Assembly: GCA_001899635.1 (NCBI GenBank)
Contig: MKVQ01000040.1
Location: forward strand, 470,134-534,133
Source: Myxococcales bacterium 68-20
GTDB taxonomy: Bacteria > Myxococcota_A > Polyangia > Polyangiales > Polyangiaceae
Direction: 5' to 3'
Length of the DNA: 64,000 nucleotides
Shown here: positions 50,120 through 58,339 of the stretch, one piece after another
Layout of the letters: every line of letters begins with the position of its first letter
Numbering within the stretch: the first letter of the stretch is position 1
The notes under the pieces: generated by a model
Seen by the model: only the letters and a program-made list of their open reading frames with translations
Databases searched by the model: none
Told to the model about the DNA's origin: nothing
Translations under genes and position numbers: made by a program

Positions 50120-51882
50120 CCAGACGTTTGGCCACGCCGGTGGCCCTCTCGATGACCGCCCTCGCGCTAGTCGCCGCCGTCGGGGCATGTGGCGACGATC
50201 GCGATGGGTTCATCAAGGCGCCAGAGTTGGTTACGCCGCTGCCGGACGAAGACGCGGGCACCTGTCCGCTCCAGTGCTCGCTCGACGGGCGTTCCGTCAT
50301 TCAGTCGTGCGATGGCTCCGTCGTCGAGACGTGTCCGGATACCCAGGCGTGCGGCGCCGCCACGTGTCAGGAGGCTTGCGCCGCCGCGGCGGCGGACTCG
50401 CGCTCGGACGGCTGCGAGTTCTACGTCCAGAACTTCGCATTGAACGACGACGGGTGCCTCGCAGCGTTCCTCGTCAACACCTCGGCGCAGCCGGTGGAGA
50501 TCGCCCTCGACAAAGAGGGTAAGGGTCTCGACCTGTCGAAGGCCGTCTGGCGGACGAACCCTGGCGATGCCACGCTCATTGAGCACGCAGGCCCCATCCC
50601 GCCCGGGGAGAGCGTCGTTCTCTTCATCGCTGGACCGAGGGAGGTCGCTACAGGGAGCTTCGGCAGCAAGCCCCTCTACTGTCCCGAGGGGGTCGTTCCT
50701 GCCACGGAGGGATATGCGCTCGGAAGAACGGGCATTGGCACGTCGCTCCATTTGACGGCCTCGGCTCCGGTTTCGGCGGTGGCGATCTTCCCCTTCGGCG
50801 GGGCGAAGAGCCACAAGCCTGCGGCGACCCTGCTCATGCCCGTCGTCACGTGGGCCAAGGAGCACGTCCTCATCGACGGTTGGGAGGCCAGCTCGGGGAA
50901 ACCGGCATCGCAGATCGTCGCGTCGCAGGACGGCACGGAGATCACGATCATTGCCAACAAGGCGCTGCAGAACGGCCTCGACGTCAAAGGCGGCCCTGCC
51001 AACACACCGCTCAAGTACTCCCTCGACAAGGGACAGTACTTTCAGATCCATCAGCACCACGAGCTCGTAGGGAGCATCGTTCTTTCGAACAAGCCGACGA
51101 CCATCTTCGGTGGGAACTCGTGTGCGGACGTCCCGGTCAGCGGAGGGGCGTGCGACATGCTCTGGCAGCAGATCCCGTCATTCGAGCAGTGGGGCTCCGA
51201 GTACGTCGGCGTTGGCTATCGCCAGCGTACGGCGTCGCCTCACGAGCTCATGCCGTACCGCATCGTCGCCGCGCAAGACGGCACGCGCCTCGACTACGAT
51301 CCGGTGATTCCCCCCGGCGCGCCGACGGAGATGAACGCGGGCGACGTCGCGACGTTCCCCGTGGGCGTCAACGAGCCGTTCGTCGTGCGGACGCAAGATG
51401 CCCAGCACCCGATCTACGTGGCCGCCTACATGCAAGGGTATGCCGGCACCTACTACGGTACTCCGCATATGGCGGGCCACGGCGATCCGGAGTTCGTCAA
51501 CGTCATCCCCGCGGGGCAGTGGCGGAGCTCGTATTCGTTCTACGCCGACCCGACGTACAAGGAGACCTCGCTCGTCGTCATCCGCGGCAAGCAGCGGGAC
51601 AAGTTCGAGGACGTCTGGCTCGAGTGCGCCGGTACCCTCGAGGGCTGGACCCCGATCGGAACGCGTGGCGAGTACGAGTTCGTGCGCGTCGATCTGCAGC
51701 GCGACGGCGGGCCCGGTCAGGCGTTCGGCGACAAGGTTTGCCAGACCGGTCTTCACCGCATGAAGAGCGAAGGGCCCTTCACCGCCACGATCTGGGGCTG
51801 GGCGTTCGCAGCAAGCTACGCCTATCCCGGCGGCATGGCGCTCCGGAAGCTCGTCGATACGCCGCTGCTCTCGCTCCAGTGA
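50116..51882 (+). CDS. Cassette C gene 8: IgGFc-binding-domain-type lipoprotein
   Basis: This 588-residue protein has lipobox AAVGAC (Cys25). The Cys-rich module (CPLQCSLDGRSVIQSC, CGAATCQEAC, RSDGCEFYV) matches D (CLLQCSLDGRSVIRTC). The large domain contains APVSAVAIFPFGGAKSHKP, ATLLMPVVTWAKEHVLID, QIVASQDGTEITI, KPTTIFGGNSCADVP, QIPSFEQWGSEYVGVGYRQ, GDPEFVNVIPAGQWRSSYS and KSEGPFTATIWGWAFAASY, ending SYAYPGGMALRKL. The pattern AIFPFGG and the ending PGGMALRKL separate C and D from A and B. The start is an ATG in ATGA overlap with the RCC1 gene. It is the last gene of its cassette; cassette D starts about 300 bases later. Confidence 0.86.
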   Translation: MTRRLATPVALSMTALALVAAVGACGDDRDGFIKAPELVTPLPDEDAGTCPLQCSLDGRSVIQSCDGSVVETCPDTQACGAATCQEACAAAAADSRSDGCEFYVQNFALNDDGCLAAFLVNTSAQPVEIALDKEGKGLDLSKAVWRTNPGDATLIEHAGPIPPGESVVLFIAGPREVATGSFGSKPLYCPEGVVPATEGYALGRTGIGTSLHLTASAPVSAVAIFPFGGAKSHKPAATLLMPVVTWAKEHVLIDGWEASSGKPASQIVASQDGTEITIIANKALQNGLDVKGGPANTPLKYSLDKGQYFQIHQHHELVGSIVLSNKPTTIFGGNSCADVPVSGGACDMLWQQIPSFEQWGSEYVGVGYRQRTASPHELMPYRIVAAQDGTRLDYDPVIPPGAPTEMNAGDVATFPVGVNEPFVVRTQDAQHPIYVAAYMQGYAGTYYGTPHMAGHGDPEFVNVIPAGQWRSSYSFYADPTYKETSLVVIRGKQRDKFEDVWLECAGTLEGWTPIGTRGEYEFVRVDLQRDGGPGQAFGDKVCQTGLHRMKSEGPFTATIWGWAFAASYAYPGGMALRKLVDTPLLSLQ

Positions 51883-52161
51883 TCGCCAGCTCGTGAGCGA
51901 CGTCGCCTTCGCCGGTGTGACGCCGGCCGAGGCGGCGGGTTCGCGGCTCGGGTGACCATGTTGGTCAGCGAACCGGAGCTCGGCCGCGGCTGACCTTCGA
52001 CTGAAGACGACGGGACGGTCGCGTCCGAGAGCGGCAGCGCGAGCCATTCACGGTCGAGCTTCGCTCGAGTGGCGGCCGCCTGGAGGCTGGTCGTAGCGGC
52101 TGAGCGTTCGGTACCGGCCGACCTGAATGACGTCGGCCGGGTGGGCTCGTGGGTTGGTCGC

Positions 52162-52167
52162 TAGACT
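52162..52167 (+). promoter_or_regulatory. Putative -10 element of cassette D
   Basis: TAGACT lies 13 bases before the ATG at 52181. It is the third copy of this hexamer placed just before a cassette's first gene (also B and C), while the surrounding sequence differs. That favours function over shared ancestry of the whole upstream region. Confidence 0.45.
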
Positions 52168-52180
52168 ACCGAGCCTGCAG

Positions 52181-53215
52181 ATGCGTACGTCCGGACCGCG
52201 CACCATGACGGCGACGCTGCTCGTCGCATTCATGTGCACGATGCATGCAGGCATCGCGCGGGCTGCGCCGTTCGAGCTCGACTGGTCGGCGCCGGAGGGC
52301 TGCCCGTCGGGGGAACGGATGCTCCTCGCCACACGCGCTCGGCTGGGAGAGCACGATTCGAGCGCTGCACCGGAGCTCTTCGTGCGCGGCACCGTAACGG
52401 TCGAGGGGGCGATCGTCGTCCTCGACCTCCGCGTGCACGATGCGAACGGCGAAGACCTCGGCGAGCGTCGCGTGCGGTTCGACGATCGAGCTTGTGAGGC
52501 GATCGAGGCGCCGGCGGCGCTCGTCCTCGCGATGATGATCGGCGTCGCCCGCTCTCGTGAAGCGAGCGCAACGCATGAGGAGCCATCGGGAGGGCCCGCG
52601 GAGCCGGCTCCCGTCGAGCCGACGGCTCCGGAGTCCCCTCCGGCCCGGGCGCGTTCTCCGCGACCTCCTCCGCCGGCAGGCGAGCCGACGCGCGTGAGCC
52701 CGCCGATGACGGTGGGGCTCTCCGGGGTCGCGAGCCACGGCGCTCTTCCGAACGTCGGCTTTGGCGGAGCGCTTCGATGGACTGCGACGCTCTGGGCCTC
52801 CGTCATGATCGGTATCGAAGGGAGCTTCGAGACGACATGGGCGGTACGCGCAGCGAGCGGTGAAGCGACGTTCCGACGGATCGACGCTGCTGTGCTCATC
52901 GGCGCTCCCGTCGTGCGCTCGCGCTCGTTCGAGATCGTCCCGCTCCTCCAGGGACGTGGCGGGATTCTTACTGGCGACGTGACCGGACTTCCCTCCACGC
53001 ATGATGCGACGAGTGTCGTGGGCGCCCTCGGAGCGGGGGTGCTTGGCAGGATTCCGCTCGGTCAGGCGCTCCGCTTCGAGGTGCTCCCCGACGTTCGCGT
53101 TCCGCTCACCCGCGACGAGTTCCAGATCCGGAGAGCGGGAGAGCTCATCCGGGTGTTTCGCCCGGAAGCGGTCGAGGCTCGGCTTTCCCTTGGCTTCGCC
53201 TGGGAGCTTCGCTGA
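52181..53215 (+). CDS. Cassette D gene 1: exported protein with two-Cys domain
   Basis: This 344-residue protein has the signal peptide core ATLLVAFMCTMHAGIARAA. The mature domain starts PFELDWSAPEGCPSGERML; the second Cys is in RFDDRACEAIEAPAALVLAM, again followed by a hydrophobic stretch. The Pro-rich linker (about 140-185) holds PEPAPVEPTAPESPPARARS-type sequence in shorter runs. The C-terminal half has glycine- and strand-rich alternation (MTVGLSGVASHGALPNVGF) and ends RLSLGFAWELR. The start at 52181 follows TAGACT by 13 bases; an ATG at 52205 is also possible. The sigma gene begins 24 bases after the stop. Confidence 0.72.
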   Translation: MRTSGPRTMTATLLVAFMCTMHAGIARAAPFELDWSAPEGCPSGERMLLATRARLGEHDSSAAPELFVRGTVTVEGAIVVLDLRVHDANGEDLGERRVRFDDRACEAIEAPAALVLAMMIGVARSREASATHEEPSGGPAEPAPVEPTAPESPPARARSPRPPPPAGEPTRVSPPMTVGLSGVASHGALPNVGFGGALRWTATLWASVMIGIEGSFETTWAVRAASGEATFRRIDAAVLIGAPVVRSRSFEIVPLLQGRGGILTGDVTGLPSTHDATSVVGALGAGVLGRIPLGQALRFEVLPDVRVPLTRDEFQIRRAGELIRVFRPEAVEARLSLGFAWELR

Positions 53216-53239
53216 GCCGTCGCGGCGTTTCGGAAGAAA

Positions 53240-53818
53240 ATGTCGTGGCCGTTCAAAACCTGGCTGAGGGGCGTGCATAGAACGCGCGTGACACCCGCTC
53301 TCGCCCTCGCCGGAGTCCGCTCCATCACGGGGGAGTCGCGTCCGGACGTCGAGGAGCTCTTTTCGGCACACGTCGACTACGTGTGGCGATCGCTGCAACA
53401 CCTCGGCGTCGCCGAAGCAGACCTCGAGGACCAGACCCAAGAGGTCTTCATCGTCGCTTTCCGCCGCTACCCGACCTGGGACGGCGAGCACCCGCGCGGC
53501 TGGCTGTTCGCCATCGCGCGGCGCTCCGCGTCCGCGTACCGGAGACGGAGTCATCGCCGCCACGAGCTCACCGTCAACGAGGTGCCCGAGAACGCTCCCA
53601 CGGAGATCGACTCGCCGGCGAGCATCGATCTCGGTCGCTTCGACGCTGCCCTCCAGGCACTCGACGAAGACAAACGGAACGTGTTCACCCTCTTCGAGAT
53701 CGAGGAGCTGCCGATGCGTGAAGTCGCTCGCATCCTGCAGTGCCCGGTCCAGACGGCCTACGCACGCCTCTACGCGGCACGCCGCGAGCTCGCGCGCGCA
53801 CTCTCCGAGGAACGATGA
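53240..53818 (+). CDS. Cassette D gene 2: ECF sigma factor
   Basis: This 192-residue protein has region 2 at about 37-105 (LFSAHVDYVWRSLQHLGVAE, LEDQTQEVFIVAFRRYPTW, RGWLFAIARRSASAYRRR). It has region 4 at about 130-185 (FDAALQALDEDKRNVFTLFE, MREVARILQCPVQTAYARLY). The DDxxQEVF motif of the others is ED-QTQEVF here. An ATG start gives 192 residues; the first 30 residues do not align with the other three, so a later GTG is possible. The stop overlaps the start of gene 3 as ATGA. Recognition-helix residues are close to B and C (CPxQTAYxR). Confidence 0.9.
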   Translation: MSWPFKTWLRGVHRTRVTPALALAGVRSITGESRPDVEELFSAHVDYVWRSLQHLGVAEADLEDQTQEVFIVAFRRYPTWDGEHPRGWLFAIARRSASAYRRRSHRRHELTVNEVPENAPTEIDSPASIDLGRFDAALQALDEDKRNVFTLFEIEELPMREVARILQCPVQTAYARLYAARRELARALSEER

Positions 53819-54579
53819 AACTCGAAGAAGACAACGACCCCGCTCGCCTCGACGACGGTGAGCCTTCCGAGCTCGGTAGGTTCGTGCGCGCAGCGCGCCG
53901 CCGCGGACCGAGCGCGCTCGTCTCCGCAAGGATGGCCGAACGGCTCGCTCCCGCACGCGCCGCCGCGACTCAGGCGAGCTCGAGTCGCGGCGGTCCTCTC
54001 GGGCGCTTCGGAGGTACGATGCTCGGCGGGCTCGCGCTCGTCGCGCTCGGTGGGGCATTCGTCGCGTCCTCGATGGGGCCGTCGGAGCATGCCGCGACGC
54101 CGGGGGAGCCCGTCGTGCCCCCCGCGGTCAGCGCTCCGCCGGAGGCGCCGCTGCCTGTGACCACGGGCGACCTGCCGACGCTCCCGGTCGAGGCACTTCC
54201 GTCATCGTCGGCGACGCCGGGCAGCGCCAGCGCGCCCGCGCGCATCGCCGCAGCGCGCCCGGCACCGTCGTCGGAGAAGCCCAGACGCGAAGACGAGTTC
54301 GAGCTCATCCAGCGGGCGCAGGACAAGCTCGCGTCCGAGCCGGCGCGTGCCTTGGCGACCCTGCAAGAGCACGCGCGTCTCTTCCCTGCCGGCGAGCTCA
54401 CACAGGAGCGCGAGACGATGGCAGTCGAAGCGCTCGTACGCATGCACCGAAAGCCGGAGGCAAGAACCCGCGCCAACGCGCTCCTCGCGCGCTTCCCGAG
54501 GACTCCCTACGTGGCCCGGCTCGAAAGCGCGCTCGGCGAGCCGCTCTCGCTCGCGTCCCCGGGAAACACGGCGCGCTGA
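53815..54579 (+). CDS. Cassette D gene 3: membrane protein in the anti-sigma position
   Basis: This 254-residue protein has a cytoplasmic part (1-65) containing ELGRFVRAARRRGPSALVSA and RMAERLAPARAA, a membrane helix at about 66-86 (GGTMLGGLALVALGGAFVAS) and a long Pro/Ala/Ser linker. The helical C-terminal domain has EFELIQRAQDKLASEPARAL, then FPAGELTQERETMAVEALV and ANALLARFPRTPYVARLES. The shared line of ELTQERE(T/A)xAxEAL and RFPxxPYxxR links it to the B protein. It has no zinc anti-sigma motif. The start is an ATG in four-base overlap with the sigma gene, and the Cys-rich gene follows after 27 bases. Confidence 0.72.
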   Translation: MKLEEDNDPARLDDGEPSELGRFVRAARRRGPSALVSARMAERLAPARAAATQASSSRGGPLGRFGGTMLGGLALVALGGAFVASSMGPSEHAATPGEPVVPPAVSAPPEAPLPVTTGDLPTLPVEALPSSSATPGSASAPARIAAARPAPSSEKPRREDEFELIQRAQDKLASEPARALATLQEHARLFPAGELTQERETMAVEALVRMHRKPEARTRANALLARFPRTPYVARLESALGEPLSLASPGNTAR

Positions 54580-54606
54580 CCATTCGCTTCCGGACGAGGA
54601 CGATCG

Positions 54607-55779
54607 ATGCTCCGACGATTCATCAAGATTGCAGCATTCGTCTGCATACCCATTGTGGGAAGTCTGGCCTGCGGCTCGCGCGGGATTGTCATGGCGGAGG
54701 ACATGGGCCCGTCGCCCGGGTTCGTCTCCGCCGACTCTGGCACGACTGACGGAGACGTCGACGCAGGCGATCCGATCTCGTACTGCGCGACGAACAAATG
54801 CCCTGCGGGGTCGACGACGTGTCCGAGCTCGCGCTTCCCCTGCGATGTGAACCTGAAGACCGACCCCAACAACTGCGGGGCTTGTGGCGTCGTATGCCCT
54901 AACCGACGAGGCCACGGCTTGTTCGCCTGCATCGACGGTGCCTGCAAGATGACGTGCACGGCAGTCGGGACGGGTTCCTTCGTATCCGTCTGGGCCGACT
55001 GCAACGGTTCGCTCGACGACGATTGTGAGATCGAGCTCGGCACCAACGAGAACTGCAGAGCATGCGGGGACACGTGTCCTGATCCGCAAAAGCCGTGCAT
55101 CCGCGATGCGTCGGGCATGGGCAAGCAATGCGGTTGCGATCCGGGCATGCTGTACTGTGACGGCGAGTGCGTCGATCCGCGGACGTCCGACGGCCACTGC
55201 GGTGGATGCGGCCTCTGGTGTGATCCGGGCGGTGACGGGGCTCCCGAGATCGCCAACGGCTATTACGGGTGCGGGGCCGGCGCGTGTGGGAACGCCAAGT
55301 GTGAAACGTACTTTGCCGATTGCGATGGCAAGCTCACCAACGGCTGCGAGACCTTGCTCATCGACCCGGAGAACTGCGGAGCGTGCGGTGTGGCCTGCGA
55401 TCCCGGCCAAGCATGCGTGATCAATGACTCGGGCGTGCCCGAGTGCAGGTGCCCTAAGGGCAAGACGCTCTGCGGAGACAAATGCGCCGACCTGAGCGCG
55501 GACTCCCAGAATTGCGGTGCCTGCGGAAGCACGTGTGCGGGGCTCAAAGGTCCGAATGCGACCGGAGTCTGTTCGCACGGCTCGTGCACAGTCGCGTGCA
55601 ACGAAGGCTGGGGTAACTGCAACGGCGACTCGAAGGATGGCTGCGAGAGCAACCTCCAATCCGATCCGCGCAACTGCGGGACCTGCGGAAACTCTTGTGA
55701 TCTGGCCGCCGGTCAACCGTGCGTTGCCGGCCGGTGCATCGTCGAGCCGTGCAAGCCGGAAGAAGGGACCACGAATTGA
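54607..55779 (+). CDS. Cassette D gene 4: Cys-rich repeat lipoprotein
   Basis: This 390-residue protein has a signal peptide IAAFVCIPIVGSLAC (lipid Cys22), then an acidic linker and the opening YCATNKCPAGSTTCPSSR. Modules: NCGACGVVCPNRRGHGLFAC, DCNGSLDDDCE, NCRACGDTCPDPQKPC, GCDPGMLYCDGEC, HCGGCGLWCDPGGDG, NCGACGVACDPGQACV, NCGACGSTCAGL and NCGTCGNSCDLAAGQPC, ending CVAGRCIVEPC like C. The stop overlaps a TTG start of gene 5 (TTGA), as at the same junction in cassette B. The design is a chain of small disulfide-rich units likely to hold a binding module away from the membrane. Confidence 0.85.
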   Translation: MLRRFIKIAAFVCIPIVGSLACGSRGIVMAEDMGPSPGFVSADSGTTDGDVDAGDPISYCATNKCPAGSTTCPSSRFPCDVNLKTDPNNCGACGVVCPNRRGHGLFACIDGACKMTCTAVGTGSFVSVWADCNGSLDDDCEIELGTNENCRACGDTCPDPQKPCIRDASGMGKQCGCDPGMLYCDGECVDPRTSDGHCGGCGLWCDPGGDGAPEIANGYYGCGAGACGNAKCETYFADCDGKLTNGCETLLIDPENCGACGVACDPGQACVINDSGVPECRCPKGKTLCGDKCADLSADSQNCGACGSTCAGLKGPNATGVCSHGSCTVACNEGWGNCNGDSKDGCESNLQSDPRNCGTCGNSCDLAAGQPCVAGRCIVEPCKPEEGTTN

Positions 55780-56978
55780 GCGCTCGACTCCTGATTTTCT
55801 TCACGACGGTGGCGGCGTGCAGCGGTGCATCGTCGCTCCTCGTCGCCTGCGCGACCAACGACGATACGCCCGTCACCGAGCCGGACGCCAACGTCGTGAT
55901 CCCTTCGCCAGACGGCGGCGTCGAGGCCTCGACCGATGCCGAAGGGCCGGACGCAGAAGCAGCGCCGTGTCCGTCCGACGCCTTGTGCCCGAGCGAGAGC
56001 TTCGGCCCGCAACAGCCCGCTGGCAGCCTCGATTCTCGAGTGCGCATCGTGATGATCCGCGGGCGATCGCCGAGCGACGCGTGGGCCGTCGGAGCACGAG
56101 GAACGATCCTCCACTTCGACGGGACGTCGTGGAAGCGGTCCGACCCCGGCACCGACAACACGATCAACGCGATCTGGCCGCGCGCCACGGGGGAGGTCGC
56201 GTTGAGCACGCTGACAACCTCGGCTTACACCCGCGGCATCGATCTGGACGACGGCACGAATACGGTGCCCTCGGCCGGCGGTTGGACGGCGCGAGCCATT
56301 CCCATGTTCAACAACGCCCCTCGAGGGTGGCTCACGTCGACCTGGGCGCCGCCGGGCGCGGAGTGGCTGTGGTGCACGACGATGGAGGAGCCCGCTCGGC
56401 TTCCGTTCAACGGTCTCTGGCGTCTTCGCGTCTCGCCGTCGACGAACACCCTTGAAGTGGGGGAGGCGGCTCCTTCGGGCGCGTGCCTCGTGCGTGGCTG
56501 TCGCCACCTGGCGAGCATCCACGGCGCCACGGCGAACGATCTCTGGGCCGTCGGACTCACCGGTGCGACGGTTCACATCACCAACGCGCAAGGGGATTCG
56601 CCGAAAATCACGCCGTTCGACAGCCAGACCTGGGCGGATCTCCACGGAGTCTGGGCTGCTTCGGAGACCGAAGTGTGGGCGGTCGGAGCAACGGGCGTAA
56701 TCCTTCACTACACGGGAGCGTCCTCTTCGTGGAGCCGCGTCTCGAACGTGCCCACGAAAGAGACCCTCCGCGGCATATGGGGGACGTCACCGACGGACAT
56801 CTGGGCCGTCGGCGACAAGTCCGTCGTACTGCATTACGACGGCACCACGTGGTCCGAGGTGCAGGTCGCTGGCCTGAGCGAGCCTCGTCCGGCCCTCTAC
56901 ACCGTGTGGACGCCCGCGCCGGGGCATGTCTGGGCAGCCGGTGACGGCGTCTTTCTTTCGCCGGGAGGCAAGCCATGA
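55776..56978 (+). CDS. Cassette D gene 5: propeller-like lipoprotein
   Basis: This 400-residue protein (TTG start) has the signal peptide RLLIFFTTVAACSGASSLLV and lipid Cys25 (LLVAC). CPSDALCPSESFGPQQPAG follows the acidic linker. Blades: IRGRSPSDAWAVGARG with ILHFDGTSW, LASIHGATANDLWAVGLTG, LHGVWAASETEVWAVGATG with ILHYTG, LRGIWGTSPTDIWAVGDKS with VLHYDGTTW, and LYTVWTPAPGHVWAAGDG. As in cassette C the last four blades are regular, while the middle (about 120-210, MFNNAPRGWLTSTWAPPG) is not. The TTG lies in TTGA overlap with the Cys-rich gene; no other start fits the signal peptide. The stop overlaps the next ATG. Confidence 0.8.
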   Translation: MSARLLIFFTTVAACSGASSLLVACATNDDTPVTEPDANVVIPSPDGGVEASTDAEGPDAEAAPCPSDALCPSESFGPQQPAGSLDSRVRIVMIRGRSPSDAWAVGARGTILHFDGTSWKRSDPGTDNTINAIWPRATGEVALSTLTTSAYTRGIDLDDGTNTVPSAGGWTARAIPMFNNAPRGWLTSTWAPPGAEWLWCTTMEEPARLPFNGLWRLRVSPSTNTLEVGEAAPSGACLVRGCRHLASIHGATANDLWAVGLTGATVHITNAQGDSPKITPFDSQTWADLHGVWAASETEVWAVGATGVILHYTGASSSWSRVSNVPTKETLRGIWGTSPTDIWAVGDKSVVLHYDGTTWSEVQVAGLSEPRPALYTVWTPAPGHVWAAGDGVFLSPGGKP

Positions 56979-58339
56979 GGAGCCGCCGACCGCGCCCGAC
57001 GCAGCCCGAAGGAGCGGCGAGAATGAAGTCCCTCATCTTCCGCATCGCGTGCCTGTCTGCTTCCACGGCCGCCGCCGTCGCCTGCGCGGCATCGGGAAAC
57101 GACGACGCGCCTCCCACGGACACGCCTCCGCCAAACGTCTACGAGGGCGGGACGGAGACAACCGATGGCGGGTCGGTTCGTGAAGCAGCGCCCGACGACG
57201 CTACGGCGTCAGCGACATGCAGCGCTGCCGGCTGGTGCCTTACGGCATTGCCGAGTTATCCCGACGAGCTCCGGCTCAATGACATCTGGTCACTGCCCGA
57301 CCGCGCATTCGCCATCGCGGGGACGCAGTCCGGCAGCGTGCGATTCCTCGAGTGGAACGACGCCAGCGATCGATGGTCCTTCATCGACGATGACAGCCAG
57401 CACTACACGAGCGCGCTCGCCGCGGGCGTATGGGCGCCGAACGCCGACGAAGTCTATTTCTCGCTCTCGCACTCGAACGCGCCGGGAGGAGAGATCTACT
57501 ACGGCAGGCGGCCCGTCCCGCCGGCGACCGATTGGTCATGGAGGCGCTTCTCGTTCGAATGCAGCGTCCCCGAGAGGCCTTGGGTGTGGGGTGCGAGCGC
57601 GGGCGACGTCTTCGTCATGTCCTGCGGGACGATCCATCGCCTGAACGGTGCGCTCGACGGTGGAACCAACGACGCGTCGCCGTGGGGCGCCGAGTACGTC
57701 GATGACAATCCGATGGCCCAGCTGACGTTCCATGGCGCCACGGGGACGTCTCCGAACGACGTATGGTTCGTCGGCTCGCGGCGCGAGTCGCTCTGGGGCC
57801 CCTCGTGCGCCGTCGTCGTGCGCAAGACGGCCGCGGGATACGAGCCGATCGTCGACGGCACTCCGAATGACGACGGTTGTGCACAGAAGCCGGAATCGGC
57901 GTCCATCCCGATTGCGGGAGCTTTCGGTCGTGAGGAAGGCGACTCGATTCACGCGCCCGCGAAGGATCGATTCATCGCGGTGTCGTTCGGCACCGAGGCC
58001 AACAACAGCATCGTGAGGATCGGGCCGAACGGTGCTGGCGGCTACGCCGTCTCGGTCTCGAACGCCCCGCCCGCGATGGGCGTCGGCTTGCGCTCGGTGT
58101 GGGGCACGTCCGAGGACGACCTCTGGTTCCTCGGCGCGCCGCCGCTCACCACTCTCAACGACAACGCCAGCATCGTTCGGGGGACGAACATCTGGAGCGA
58201 TGGCGGAGTCTTCCAGTACTCGACGCTCGTTCTCGATGGCGTGCCGAACATCAAGGCGCTGCAACGAATCCGTGGAACGTCGAACACCAACCTGTGGGCC
58301 GTTGGAGCGAACCGTGCATTTCACAAGACGACTCCTTGA
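56975..58339 (+). CDS. Cassette D gene 6: propeller-like lipoprotein
   Basis: This protein has 454 residues from the overlapping ATG at 56975. A second ATG at 57023 follows an AAGGAG box and would put the signal peptide (SLIFRIACLSASTAAAVAC) at the N-terminus; I cannot decide between them. CSAAGWCLTALPSYPDELR parallels CNDHGWCETELPDPNL in C. Recognisable repeat motifs are few: ATGTSPNDVWFVGSRR, LRSVWGTSEDDLWFLGAPP and IRGTSNTNLWAVGANRAFHK at the end. The middle contains PNGAGGYAVSVSNAPPAMG and other parts not seen in A or B. The final 26 bases overlap the GTG start of the RCC1 gene, the same as in C. Confidence 0.78.
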   Translation: MRSRRPRPTQPEGAARMKSLIFRIACLSASTAAAVACAASGNDDAPPTDTPPPNVYEGGTETTDGGSVREAAPDDATASATCSAAGWCLTALPSYPDELRLNDIWSLPDRAFAIAGTQSGSVRFLEWNDASDRWSFIDDDSQHYTSALAAGVWAPNADEVYFSLSHSNAPGGEIYYGRRPVPPATDWSWRRFSFECSVPERPWVWGASAGDVFVMSCGTIHRLNGALDGGTNDASPWGAEYVDDNPMAQLTFHGATGTSPNDVWFVGSRRESLWGPSCAVVVRKTAAGYEPIVDGTPNDDGCAQKPESASIPIAGAFGREEGDSIHAPAKDRFIAVSFGTEANNSIVRIGPNGAGGYAVSVSNAPPAMGVGLRSVWGTSEDDLWFLGAPPLTTLNDNASIVRGTNIWSDGGVFQYSTLVLDGVPNIKALQRIRGTSNTNLWAVGANRAFHKTTP

